From positions 52,593 through 116,592 of the forward strand of contig DAISIL010000002.1 in the NCBI GenBank assembly GCA_036822015.1: a DNA stretch of 64,000 bases, given 5' to 3'. Positions 20,778 to 29,342 of this stretch are shown one piece after another (the stretch's first letter is position 1; each line of letters starts with the position of its first letter). A model generated the notes under the pieces. The model was not told the DNA's origin. It was given only the letters and a program-made list of their open reading frames with translations, and made no database searches. Position numbers and translations under genes: made by a program. The stretch is from DAISIL01 sp036822015. Lineage in GTDB: Bacteria > Bacteroidota > Bacteroidia > Cytophagales > Bernardetiaceae.

Positions 20778-21781
20778 AGCCGCTGGAAAGTCTGCAAGAT
20801 ACTGGAAAGCACCGCCTGGGCAGCCCATACGCGGTTGGCGGCCTGGGCGAGTACCAACGAGCTAGGGCCATCCAGGATGGCTTCGGATAGCTCTACGTTG
20901 CGCCGAACGGGCAGGCAGTGCATGACCTTTGCCTGGCGGGTGTGTGCCGAGAGTAGATCGGGTGTGAGCATCCAACTTCCTTTGACGGGCGGGCATTGGC
21001 CGTAGTCCTCAAAACTTGACCAGTTCTTGATATACACAAAATCTGCTCCTGCGATGCCCGCCTCCAGGTCGTAGCTTACAGGTGTATCTCCCACAAAATC
21101 AGGATCAAGGCTATAGCCCTTCGGGTGAGCTATCGAAAAATCAAGCCATCCGCTTTGGGCAGCTACGCGCATCCATTCGGCAAAAGAATTGGGGACGGCC
21201 TGCGGTAAGGCTTTGATGTGCGGGGCCCAGACCAGGACGACTTTGGGGCGACGCGCCCACACAAAATCAACGCGCTGGCTATCCCAGACGGCGGTGCTAT
21301 GCTCGAGGATGGTCAGTAAGTCGGCCAGACTTTGGAGCGGATGCCGCGTAGCCGATTCCAGGCTCATGACGGGACGGCGGCAGTGGGTCATAAACTGCTG
21401 AAAAATGACCTCGGCTTTGTCGGCGGCACGGTCGGTTAGGCCGGGAAATGACCGCAAGCCCACAATGTCGCAATACGTGCCGATCACGCCGGCGGCTTCG
21501 CGGATATGCTCTACACCCTTTCCGTCCATGCGTACGCCGTCGCGGGTCTCGAGTTGCCAGCCTTCTTGCCCGATGTTGAGGACGATGGTATGTAGCCCGA
21601 GGTGCTGGGCTGCCTTTTGGGTACTCATGCGGGTACGCAAGCTGGGGTTGAGGAAGATCAAGCCGAGGGTTTTTTGTGCGCCTAGCTGGGGCTGTCCGTA
21701 GGGCCACTGTTTGGCTTCCAGGGCCAGGCGCAGGAGGGAGGGCAGATGCGGAACGTCATTGACCGAAAAAAAATGGTACAT
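20774..21781 (-). CDS. argF': N-acylornithine (probably N-succinylornithine) carbamoyltransferase
   Basis: 335 residues. It follows Bacteroides SOTCase and Xanthomonas AOTCase rather than classic OTCase: FLNPSLRTRMSTQKAAQ (carbamoyl-phosphate loop, SLRTR), QLETRDGVRMDG, ATRHPLQSLADLLTI, WAPHIKALPQAVPNSFAEWM, YIKNWSSFEDYG and MHCLPVRRN. It transfers carbamoyl to the delta-amino group of N-acylated ornithine in the linear arginine route. Published work shows that position 90/92 decides the acyl group: Glu accepts acetyl, while Pro, Ser, Val or Ala accept succinyl. Here residue 90 is Val (MDGKGVEH), which predicts succinyl. Last visible gene of the arg operon, 79 bases after argD. Confidence 0.92.
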   Translation of the reverse strand: MYHFFSVNDVPHLPSLLRLALEAKQWPYGQPQLGAQKTLGLIFLNPSLRTRMSTQKAAQHLGLHTIVLNIGQEGWQLETRDGVRMDGKGVEHIREAAGVIGTYCDIVGLRSFPGLTDRAADKAEVIFQQFMTHCRRPVMSLESATRHPLQSLADLLTILEHSTAVWDSQRVDFVWARRPKVVLVWAPHIKALPQAVPNSFAEWMRVAAQSGWLDFSIAHPKGYSLDPDFVGDTPVSYDLEAGIAGADFVYIKNWSSFEDYGQCPPVKGSWMLTPDLLSAHTRQAKVMHCLPVRRNVELSEAILDGPSSLVLAQAANRVWAAQAVLSSILQTFQRL

Positions 21782-21860
21782 AAGTCGGTGTTAGAGGTAA
21801 TGGATAATTGATAATGAATAAGAACCAAACTTGAGCTTGCTTGATCGCCAGCATGTGGGG

Positions 21861-22985
21861 CTACTGTGCTTGTAGTGTAGCTTTGAAGGCAGACAAAAAG
21901 CGATCAAGCTCTGCTTCTCCTATCGTGAGCGGCGGCAACAAACGAATGATATTGGGGGCTGCCGTTCCCGTAAAAACATGTCCCTTCATCAGGAGGTCTT
22001 TGCGGATATGGGGCAGGTCTTCGGGCAACTCAATGCCGATCATCAATCCGCGCCCGCGCACCTGACGTACATGAGGTAGGTGGGTCAGTTCTTCGATCAG
22101 GACTTTACCCTGCCGCTGGGCGTTTTGGAGGAGGTTTTCTTCGACCAGGGTATCCAGGACGGCCAGCCCTGCGGCGCAAGCCAGCGGATTTCCTCCAAAG
22201 GTCGTCCCGAGCTGCCCGTACCACGGCTCAAAATGCGGGGCTACGATGATCCCACCGATGGGAAACCCATTGCCCATGCCCTTAGCCATCGTAAAGATGT
22301 CGGCTTCCTCCTGGGAGAAAAAGCGCCCCGTGCGTCCGTAGCCCGCCTGCACCTCGTCGGCGATCATCACGGCATCGTGTTGGCGCGTCAGGTCTCGGAT
22401 GGCTTTCAAGAAGTCCGGCTCTGCTACCCGAATCCCGCCAACACCCTGGATGCCCTCCACGATGACGGAGGAGATATGCGGCCCTTCTCGTTCAAAGGTC
22501 TGGGTGAGGGCGGCGATGTCGTTGAGAGGCAAGCGTATGATATGTTTTGTGGCATTGACGGGCGCCAGTATTTTGGGGTTGTCCGTCGCGGCCAGGGCCA
22601 GGGAGGTACGCCCATGAAAGCCCTTTTCAAAGGTGATGACCTTGCTGCGCTGGTTGTAAAAAGAAGCCAGCTTGAGGGCATTTTCGTTGGCTTCGGCCCC
22701 CGAACTACACAAAAACAGTTGGTAGTCGTTTTTGTGGGAGACCTCCCCCAGGCGTTGGGCTAGCTGCCGCTGGAGGGGTAGCTCCACGGCGTTGGAGTAA
22801 AACCCGAGCCGGGCCACCTGTTCGCAGATGGCTTGGACGTAGCGTGGATGTCCATGCCCAATCGAAATGACGGCATGACCGCCATAAAAATCCAGGTACT
22901 CTGTGCCGTGGTTGTCATAGACGTAAGCACCCTTGCCGGAGACGACTTCGATGGGATAGACGGGATAGACGTTATAGGTTTTCAT
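21861..22985 (-). CDS. argD: Acylornithine aminotransferase
   Basis: 374 residues. Class III PLP aminotransferase: SSGAEANENALKLA phosphate/cofactor region, EKGFHGRTSLALAAT, IVEGIQGVGGI, IADEVQAGYGRTG, and the PLP lysine in MAKGMGNGFPIGG. It makes N-acylornithine from the semialdehyde made by ArgC. The start codon overlaps the argC stop (22982-22985). At 374 residues it is of the short Bacteroidota type. Given the residue 90 of ArgF', the true substrate may be N-succinylglutamate semialdehyde. Confidence 0.93.
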   Translation of the reverse strand: MKTYNVYPVYPIEVVSGKGAYVYDNHGTEYLDFYGGHAVISIGHGHPRYVQAICEQVARLGFYSNAVELPLQRQLAQRLGEVSHKNDYQLFLCSSGAEANENALKLASFYNQRSKVITFEKGFHGRTSLALAATDNPKILAPVNATKHIIRLPLNDIAALTQTFEREGPHISSVIVEGIQGVGGIRVAEPDFLKAIRDLTRQHDAVMIADEVQAGYGRTGRFFSQEEADIFTMAKGMGNGFPIGGIIVAPHFEPWYGQLGTTFGGNPLACAAGLAVLDTLVEENLLQNAQRQGKVLIEELTHLPHVRQVRGRGLMIGIELPEDLPHIRKDLLMKGHVFTGTAAPNIIRLLPPLTIGEAELDRFLSAFKATLQAQ

Positions 22986-23944
22986 AAGCCGATGGGTTTG
23001 AGGTGCAGCCCTAGCGTCTGATCGTAGCCACAGGCAAGGTTCATGTTTTGAACCGCCTGTCCGCTGGCACCCTTGATGAGGTTATCAAGCGCCGAGACGA
23101 TGAGTAGTTGCTCCCCCGATTGAATCAACTGAATAAAGCATTTGTTGGTATTAACGACTTGTTTGAGGGCAAGTTCGTGGGGGACAAGCCAGGTGAAGGG
23201 ATGCTCGGCGTAATAATCGCGGTACAGTTGCTGGTTTTGGGAAAGCGAATGGGTGCTACGCAGGGAAACCGTCGCCAGAATCCCACGGCTGAAGTTGCCG
23301 CGCTGCGGGATAAAGTGCAGCGGTGGTAGCTCGGCTTGTAGCCCTCCGAGAGACTCCTCGATCTCGTGGAGATGCTGATGGGTGAAGGCTTTATAGACGG
23401 ATAGGTTGTTGCTTCGCCAACTGAAATGCGTCGTTGGAGAGGGGTTTTGTCCGGCTCCCGTCGAGCCTGTGGTGGCTTGTATGTGTATGTCGCCCTCGAG
23501 CCTTTGCGCCTGGGCAAGGGGTAGGAGTGCTAGCTGTATGGCGGTAGCAAAGCAGCCCGGGTTAGCGATCTTTTGGGCCTCACGCAAGGCAGTTAAGTTG
23601 AGCTCGGGCAAGCCATAGACAAACGAATGTGTGTCTCGCTCGAGGCGAAAATCCTGGCTAAGGTCGATGATCTTGACCTGATCGGGCTGTGGATGCTGCT
23701 CCAGGAAGTCTTTGGAGTCGCCATGCCCGAGGCACAAAAAAAGTACGTCGATTTGCGCCGACAGCGTATCGGTGAACTCGAGCGTACAATCGCCGAAGAG
23801 GTCTTGATGCACCGCCGCGACGGGCCGCCCAGCCTGGCTTTTGCTATGCACAAAAACGATCTCCACCCCCGGATGCCAGACCAACAAACGGAGTAGCTCG
23901 CCGCCCGTATAGCCGGCCCCACCTGCAATGCCTACCCGAGTCAT
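22982..23944 (-). CDS. argC: N-acyl-gamma-glutamyl-phosphate reductase
   Basis: 320 residues from the ATG at 23944, coupled by ATGA to argG; a Met seven codons upstream is in frame but lies inside argG. N-terminal NADP-binding Rossmann motif VGIAGGAGYTGGELLRLL, then LFLCLGHGDSKDFLE; the catalytic Cys is in KIANPGCFATAIQLAL; substrate residues in ATTGSTGAGQNPSPTTHFSW. Reduces the acylglutamyl phosphate to the semialdehyde. The extended GAG-segment is characteristic of the short bacterial ArgC type. A kinase (argB) is not in the window. Confidence 0.94.
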   Translation of the reverse strand: MTRVGIAGGAGYTGGELLRLLVWHPGVEIVFVHSKSQAGRPVAAVHQDLFGDCTLEFTDTLSAQIDVLFLCLGHGDSKDFLEQHPQPDQVKIIDLSQDFRLERDTHSFVYGLPELNLTALREAQKIANPGCFATAIQLALLPLAQAQRLEGDIHIQATTGSTGAGQNPSPTTHFSWRSNNLSVYKAFTHQHLHEIEESLGGLQAELPPLHFIPQRGNFSRGILATVSLRSTHSLSQNQQLYRDYYAEHPFTWLVPHELALKQVVNTNKCFIQLIQSGEQLLIVSALDNLIKGASGQAVQNMNLACGYDQTLGLHLKPIGL

Positions 23945-25140
23945 GCCTGATGAATTTGTTGCCATATCGCGATTTGGTTACCAAAAATTTTAGAAAATCC
24001 TTTGACATCCTCCCCCGTCCAGCTCTTGTTCATTTCGCCGTAGCTCCCGAAGCGATCCGACATCAAATCAAAGGGACTTTCGATGCCCAAAACCTCAAAA
24101 CGATGTGGGTATAGCCGCAAATGAACCGTTCCGCTCACACGGGCTTGGCTGCTGTCGAGAAAAGCCTCTAAGTCGCGCATCACGGGATCGTGGTACAGCC
24201 CTTCGTGGAGAAAGTTGCCGTAGAATGCGCCCAGTTGGTCTTTCCATTGGAGTTGCCACTTGGTGAGTGTGTGTTTTTCGAGGGCGTGATGCGCCTTGAT
24301 GAGCAAGATGGGGGCGGCGGCCTCAAAGCCTACCCGCCCTTTGATGCCAATGATCGTATCGCCTACGTGGATGTCTCGTCCAATCCCGAAGGGCTGTGCT
24401 ATGGCTTGCAGTTCTTGGATGAGTGCTACGGGCGACCATGTTTGTCCGTTGAGGGCGATGGGTTCTCCTTTCAAAAACTCTAAGGAGATTGTTTCGGGGT
24501 CGGTTTTGGTGATGGGCGTAGGCCAGGCTTCCTCGGGTAGGGGCAGGTGTGAGGTGAGCGTTTCGGCACCACCTACGGAGGTTCCCCAGAGACCCTGATT
24601 GATGGAGTAGCGGGCCTTTTGGGCATTGTAGGAGATGCCGTGCTGCTGGAGGTAGTCGATTTCGGCTTGGCGGCTTAGTTGGAGGTCGCGGATGGGGGTG
24701 AGGATGGATACCTGCGGGATCAGGACATGAAAAATCATATCGAAGCGCACCTGATCGTTGCCTGCCCCCGTGCTGCCATGAGCGATATAAGCCGCTCCCA
24801 GGGCGCGTGTGTGCTGGGCTACTGCGGTGGCCTGGCAGATACGCTCGGCACTTACCGAGAGTGGATATGTGCTGTTTTTGAGGACATTGCCAAAGAGCAG
24901 ATAGCGCAACTGCTCCTGGTAGTAGGTCTGTGTTGCATCGATGGTCGTGTGCTGGGCTACGCCGAGGGCTTGGGCTTTTTGGGCGATCTGCTGGCATTCG
25001 GCATCGGAGAAGCCACCCGTATTGACGGTCAGGGTATGGACTTCCAGCCCGCGGTCTCGGGCTAAGTAGATGGCACAAAAGGTGGTATCCAGCCCACCAC
25101 TAAAAGCCAGGACGACTTTGTTGTTGGTTGCTTGGGTCAT
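23941..25140 (-). CDS. argG: Argininosuccinate synthase
   Basis: 399 residues, the standard length. N-terminal ATP pyrophosphatase loop VVLAFSGGLDTTF; AAYIAHGSTGAGNDQVRFD; the citrulline/aspartate site segments follow. Condenses citrulline with aspartate. Placed second in the operon, before argC, which is the order found in Bacteroides. Its start is coupled to the GNAT gene by a 4-base overlap. Confidence 0.95.
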   Translation of the reverse strand: MTQATNNKVVLAFSGGLDTTFCAIYLARDRGLEVHTLTVNTGGFSDAECQQIAQKAQALGVAQHTTIDATQTYYQEQLRYLLFGNVLKNSTYPLSVSAERICQATAVAQHTRALGAAYIAHGSTGAGNDQVRFDMIFHVLIPQVSILTPIRDLQLSRQAEIDYLQQHGISYNAQKARYSINQGLWGTSVGGAETLTSHLPLPEEAWPTPITKTDPETISLEFLKGEPIALNGQTWSPVALIQELQAIAQPFGIGRDIHVGDTIIGIKGRVGFEAAAPILLIKAHHALEKHTLTKWQLQWKDQLGAFYGNFLHEGLYHDPVMRDLEAFLDSSQARVSGTVHLRLYPHRFEVLGIESPFDLMSDRFGSYGEMNKSWTGEDVKGFSKIFGNQIAIWQQIHQA

Positions 25141-25805
25141 GCTTTGCTTTTTTTGGTAAAGATCTTGGACAAACGCCCCAGAAGGCTACGCTTTTTTTTC
25201 ATGCGCTTGAGGCGTTCTTTGGCGAGTTGTTTTTGTTCGATTTTGAGTTTTTGCTCTTTGGCTTTGGCTTCGGGATCCCAGATCATGGCGGTACAGAGGC
25301 AGTTCTTGCGTTCTTTGCTTTGCAAGATTTCATAATTGATACAACTGCTACAACCTTTCCAAAAGTTATCATCTTGGGTGAGTTCGGAGTAGGGAGCGGG
25401 TTCGTAACCCAGCTCGGAGTTGATCTTCATGACGGCAAAGCCGGTCGTGAGTCCGAAGATTTTGGCATCGGGATAGAGCTTTCGGGAGAGATCAAAGATG
25501 GCTTTTTTGATGGCTTTGGCTAGTCCGCAGTTCCTGAACTGTGGATTGACGATCAAGCCCGAGTTGGCGACATAGCGTCCGTGGCTCCATGTCTCGATGT
25601 AACAGAAGCCGGCCCATGTGCCGTCGTGGTGCAGGGCAATGACGGCCTTGCCTTCGGTGATCTTCTCGGCGATGTACTCGGGCCGGCGACGGGCAATACC
25701 CGTACCGCGCATCTTGGCCGATTCGGCCATCTCTTCACAAATCAACTCGGCATAATGCACGTGATTGGCATTGGCCTGCACAATCCGAAAATCAGATTTC
25801 TGCAT
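25137..25805 (-). CDS. ArgA-like GNAT N-acyltransferase of the arginine operon
   Basis: 222 residues. A GNAT fold: IVNPQFRNCGLAKAIKKA is the acyl-CoA pyrophosphate loop (consensus R/Q-x-x-G-x-G/A). The strongly conserved stretch RGTGIARR, ETWSHGRYVANSGLIV, then ELGYEPAPYSELTQDDNFWKGC with a Cys-rich FWKGCSSC and CLCTAM, matches the gene that heads the Bacteroides arg cluster. The family probably acylates glutamate as the first step of the pathway; acetyl or succinyl donor is not settled. It ends in a Lys-rich tail of about 45 residues (KKKRSLLGRL). Start ATG 25805; 4-base overlap with argG. Confidence 0.82.
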   Translation of the reverse strand: MQKSDFRIVQANANHVHYAELICEEMAESAKMRGTGIARRRPEYIAEKITEGKAVIALHHDGTWAGFCYIETWSHGRYVANSGLIVNPQFRNCGLAKAIKKAIFDLSRKLYPDAKIFGLTTGFAVMKINSELGYEPAPYSELTQDDNFWKGCSSCINYEILQSKERKNCLCTAMIWDPEAKAKEQKLKIEQKQLAKERLKRMKKKRSLLGRLSKIFTKKSKA

Positions 25806-25885
25806 AGGGCAAAAAATATCAAAGCAAAAGGAGGTAAGCGCGTAGCGCGTAAGTCAAAGTGGTGTGTGTGTGTAGTGAATGGAGA

Positions 25886-26404
25886 TTAGCGGATGTTTGG
25901 TAGCCTGGGGTAAGGTACCAGCGATTCCATGACCTGGATGATGGCCTCCTTAACGAACATGGAGATGACGATCATGATGACCCCCGTCAGGATGCCGATG
26001 GCGATGTTGTTTTGTCTAATCTCCTCAAACTCGTCAAAGTGCGTCAGGCTGATATAGAGCTGGATGGATAGCCAGTTAATCAGTAGGGCAATAAAAAAAC
26101 TGATGACAAAGAAGAGCAAGATATACAAAAATGCCTGTCCGGCGATAGTAGCCACGTGATCGTGGACATCGCGTAGCTGCCGGATGGTGCTGCTTACCGG
26201 TGCCACAATCCCCTCCAAAATATTACCGACCGAAAAAAGCATTGCCGCCCCCAACACCGCAAAAGCGATGTTGTCTTTTTCGATGTCATAGCGGCGCACG
26301 ATGAGGCGTTGCATCACCAAAAAGGTGAGGTACAACACAAAAACAGAGAGCAGCAAGGCAATCCCCAACTCTAGCAGGGAGAGCAAAATCAAGGTGGTGT
26401 TCAT
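25886..26404 (-). CDS. DUF350-family membrane protein
   Basis: 172 residues with four hydrophobic segments (about 8-30, 46-66, 92-117, 137-160) and polar loops: the known layout of DUF350 inner-membrane proteins, which often occur in pairs of duplicated hairpins. Function of the family is unknown; members have been linked to membrane-stress operons. The ATG lies 118 bases before the end of the upstream reading frame (26286-28619), an unusually long overlap, and is the only nearby start that gives the first membrane helix. Confidence 0.75.
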   Translation of the reverse strand: MNTTLILLSLLELGIALLLSVFVLYLTFLVMQRLIVRRYDIEKDNIAFAVLGAAMLFSVGNILEGIVAPVSSTIRQLRDVHDHVATIAGQAFLYILLFFVISFFIALLINWLSIQLYISLTHFDEFEEIRQNNIAIGILTGVIMIVISMFVKEAIIQVMESLVPYPRLPNIR

Positions 26405-28619
26405 CGTCTTGGGGGTTTGGGCGCAAGGATAAAATCTTTTCGGACAAGGACGGCATCTCCCAGGATACCTGGGCGAGGCATCGTATGAGGCGACGCGGCA
26501 TACGGGTATAGTTCCAGACTTCTTCTAGTCCGGACTTGATTTCGAGGGCGGTAAGGTGTACCGTATCCTGGGGCAAGGCAATGACCTGCCAGAGGAGCGT
26601 ATCAGCGGGGCGATAACGGACGTAAAGCGAGTCGGTCTGGAGGGCGGCCGCTCCAAAGTTGAGCCTTTGGCCACCCCGAATGTAAAGGCGGAGTTCGTCG
26701 GGCTGGCGTTGGGAGGGCGTATAACGCAGGGTGAGGTAGCGCAGGGAGTCGGTCTGGCCCAGGGTGTCGGTTAGGAGGTCGATCTGGGGTGCGGGCAGGT
26801 AGCGCATACTGTCGCGGGCAGTGAGGAAGCGTTGGTTTGCCCAGGGGAAGATGTCGGGCATCGGGCTGATGTCGGGGGCATTGCCGAAGAACTGCCGCGT
26901 ATAGGTATCCGTGCTGGGGTCGGTGCTGCCCCAGAAGGCCTGGTCGCTGCTTAGGTTGATCGCAAAAAAGGCACTGTTGGGACGTTTGTGGTGTTTGCTG
27001 AACGCACTTCCGATGTGTCCGTAGAGCAACAGCCCTAGTCCCGTAACAAGCACGAGCAGGGGCATTGTCCAGCGCAAACCACCAGCCAGGACGCGCCACT
27101 GTGGCAAAAACAAAGCCAGCCACAAGCCTAAGGCACTGCACCAGAGGAGGGTTTTGTCAGCAAAAAGCAAGCCTTCGATGGTGGCCAGGGGCAGCCAAAG
27201 TTCGCCCAAATACCAGCCGGCAGGCAAAAAGAACAAGGTCAGGATGAGGGTATCGGCGGGGTTGTAGTCCGAGGTTTGGCGACCGCGCAGCAGCACATAT
27301 ACCCAACTCAACAAGCCCCAGAACATCGGAATCAACCAGAAGTGCAGAGCCGCTGTATCGAACAAAGCAAAGCCCGATAAGTCCATCGCCGCTGGCAAGG
27401 CCGATCCAAAAGGAACACCAAAAACAACCAGACCGCAGCCCAATATCGCCCAGGTCAGGGCGGCAGCCCCCAGGTCAATGGCCCGCAAGAAGCCCGCAAA
27501 AAAACCGTACATAAGCCAAAACCCACCTAGCATGAGCAGCGTAAGGCTCAACAAAAATACCGACTGCATCGGGATACCCCGCAGCGACTCCCCCCACCAA
27601 ACAAAAGCCGGGTGCCAGGCCAGGGTCATCTGCCAAAGCAAAAACGTACCCGTCGCCGCCGTCCCGATCAAGACCGGAATCACGCACACACTCCAGAGGT
27701 ACGAACCCAAAGAGATCGCCCCGCGCCATAAGCCCAACAGCAACAGGCAAACCCACACACCAGCCAGGGTCAAGAAGACGATCCGAGCCTCGAGGTGCGT
27801 ATAGGCTACCTGCCCGATCAGCGGCACGACAAAGTAGCCCGCTACGGCATCTTCCGAAGCCTTCGCTTGCTCTCGAAAATTTAAGACCACATCTAGCAGG
27901 GTCTGGGTTTGGGCTTCCAGCAGCGGTAGCGAGACGTTCTCGGGGACATCCATGGCCGTCCCTTGCGCCAGATCGCCCTCCAGGGCCAGCAGCCAGCTTT
28001 TGCGCAAAGGCAGCCCCGTAGCCAGGACGGCATCCGCAACGGCCATACCGTGAGGCAGTACCGACTTACTCAACAACACGGGTTTTCCGCGTGTCCCGCG
28101 CCCGGGCATTGAAAGTTGATGGGTCAGGTCAAGCCCTTGATCTACGGCTAGTTCGGGTTTATTTCCCCAAAAAAAGACGACATCCACAGGCGGGCGATAT
28201 TCGGATGAACCCGCCAGCACGGATACCGCTTCGAGCATCGCGGCGGCCTGCAAAGCCTCTGAAGCCGGTAAGGGTTGCCGCAGAGGAGCTACCACGAGTA
28301 GCGTCCGGCTGCTGTCCTGCCCCGGCATACGGAGCCACACCTGATGGCTCGCCTCGAGGGAAAGATAGCCTTGCTTCTCCTCTTGCTGCACCTGCTGGTA
28401 GAGCGTGTCCTGAAAGTCTAGCCCGAGGCTATCGAGCCATCGGGTCAGGTGTGCCGGTGTCGAAGAAGCAAGCCGCTGAAAGTGCATCTCCAGGCGGTCT
28501 TTTTGGAGGGGATAACCCACCGACTGACGGGGCAGCTTTTGGGTCAAGCCAAAAAAAGCAGCCCCGACAAGCAAGAGCATCAGCCAGGCGGCCAGACGAG
28601 CAGAAAGCGAACGTGGCAT
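26286..28619 (-). CDS. Polytopic membrane protein with degenerate M28-peptidase-like domain
   Basis: 777 residues. N-terminal membrane anchor 10-27, then a soluble domain to about 285, about nine membrane helices from 285 to 545, then a soluble C-terminal domain. This order (anchor, M28, helices, soluble end) is that of ER metallopeptidase 1/Fxna and of the GPI-transamidase subunit Gaa1. Yet the M28 metal ligands appear absent: the HYDS position reads APLRQ (111-115), the GASDD loop reads ASEALQ (119-124) and the DGEE motif reads GNKPEL (152-157). I infer a non-catalytic relative. The last 40 residues overlap DUF350; a single extra C in the 5-C run near 26410 would end the frame at a TGA overlapping the DUF350 ATG, so the listed C-terminus may be a frameshift product. 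Confidence 0.6.
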   Translation of the reverse strand: MPRSLSARLAAWLMLLLVGAAFFGLTQKLPRQSVGYPLQKDRLEMHFQRLASSTPAHLTRWLDSLGLDFQDTLYQQVQQEEKQGYLSLEASHQVWLRMPGQDSSRTLLVVAPLRQPLPASEALQAAAMLEAVSVLAGSSEYRPPVDVVFFWGNKPELAVDQGLDLTHQLSMPGRGTRGKPVLLSKSVLPHGMAVADAVLATGLPLRKSWLLALEGDLAQGTAMDVPENVSLPLLEAQTQTLLDVVLNFREQAKASEDAVAGYFVVPLIGQVAYTHLEARIVFLTLAGVWVCLLLLGLWRGAISLGSYLWSVCVIPVLIGTAATGTFLLWQMTLAWHPAFVWWGESLRGIPMQSVFLLSLTLLMLGGFWLMYGFFAGFLRAIDLGAAALTWAILGCGLVVFGVPFGSALPAAMDLSGFALFDTAALHFWLIPMFWGLLSWVYVLLRGRQTSDYNPADTLILTLFFLPAGWYLGELWLPLATIEGLLFADKTLLWCSALGLWLALFLPQWRVLAGGLRWTMPLLVLVTGLGLLLYGHIGSAFSKHHKRPNSAFFAINLSSDQAFWGSTDPSTDTYTRQFFGNAPDISPMPDIFPWANQRFLTARDSMRYLPAPQIDLLTDTLGQTDSLRYLTLRYTPSQRQPDELRLYIRGGQRLNFGAAALQTDSLYVRYRPADTLLWQVIALPQDTVHLTALEIKSGLEEVWNYTRMPRRLIRCLAQVSWEMPSLSEKILSLRPNPQDDEHHLDFALPARVGDCLAALCFCVVPHLFGDATPHRAPL

Positions 28620-28736
28620 ACAAAAAAATTATTTTTTTGGGCCGACAAGGTAATAAATTTTTTTAAGTATTCAGCCGCTAAGCAAACACCAGACTTTTGG
28701 CGGATGATAATCCACAAAAATAAAATCTTTTTGGCG

Positions 28737-28744
28737 TATCTTTA
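28737..28744 (+). promoter_or_regulatory. -7-like box (TATCTTTA) upstream of nitroreductase gene
   Basis: One mismatch (last base) from TAnnTTTG, 16 bases before the ATG at 28761. The other side of this 140-base divergent region holds only A/T-rich sequence for the M28-like gene. Confidence 0.35.
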
Positions 28745-28760
28745 CATTCAAAAACCGCAT

Positions 28761-29342
28761 ATGACTTTTGATCCCGCCCTCATTAACGACTTGATTCATA
28801 GCCGACGTTCGGTATTTCCTGACCAGTTCACGGATCAGGTGATCCCCGATGCTATCGTTGAACAGATTTTGGAGAACGCCCATCGTGCGCCTACCCACAA
28901 AAAAACCGAACCCTGGCGTTTCTTTGTCTTTGCGGGAACTGCACGGGAGCAACTCGCCCAAGCCCAGGCGGAGATTTACAAAACCCACACGCCGGCAGAA
29001 AAATTTAGCGAAAAGACCTACCAAAAGCTCCTCCAAAAACCCCTCAAAGCCTCCCATATCATCGCTATCGCGATGCAGCGCGACCCCCGTGAGCGCGTCC
29101 CCGAGATCGAAGAGATCGAAGCCGTCGCTTGTGCCGTGCAAAATATCTATTTGAGTGCAACAGCTTATGGCTTAGGTGGATACTGGGGGAGTGGTGGGAT
29201 TACGTATTATGCAGCCGCCAAAGAATATTTTGGTTTAGGCGAAAAAGACCGCCTGCTGGGCTTTTTCTATTTGGGTTATCCGGCGAGCCTACCCGAAGCC
29301 AGCCCGCGCAGCCCGATTTCGGAGAAGGTTACCTGGGTCTAA
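28761..29342 (+). CDS. Nitroreductase-family FMN oxidoreductase
   Basis: 193 residues from ATG 28761 (the frame is open much further upstream, but the promoter-like box and the family start agree with this ATG). IHSRRSVFPDQF at the N-terminus holds the FMN-phosphate Arg residues; APTHKKTEPWRFFVF and GLGGYWGSGGI match the bacterial YdjA/NfsB-like nitroreductases. The EAVACAVQNIYLSATAYG segment is the typical dimer-interface helix. An NAD(P)H-dependent reductase of unknown in-vivo substrate. Convergent with the SpoIIE gene, overlapping by 14 bases. Confidence 0.85.
   Translation: MTFDPALINDLIHSRRSVFPDQFTDQVIPDAIVEQILENAHRAPTHKKTEPWRFFVFAGTAREQLAQAQAEIYKTHTPAEKFSEKTYQKLLQKPLKASHIIAIAMQRDPRERVPEIEEIEAVACAVQNIYLSATAYGLGGYWGSGGITYYAAAKEYFGLGEKDRLLGFFYLGYPASLPEASPRSPISEKVTWV

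Noticed and set aside
25806..25885. Arginine repressor site or riboswitch before the arg operon
   Set aside because: Only a short GCGCGTAGCGCG-like palindrome is visible; no ARG-box pair or conserved aptamer could be recognised.
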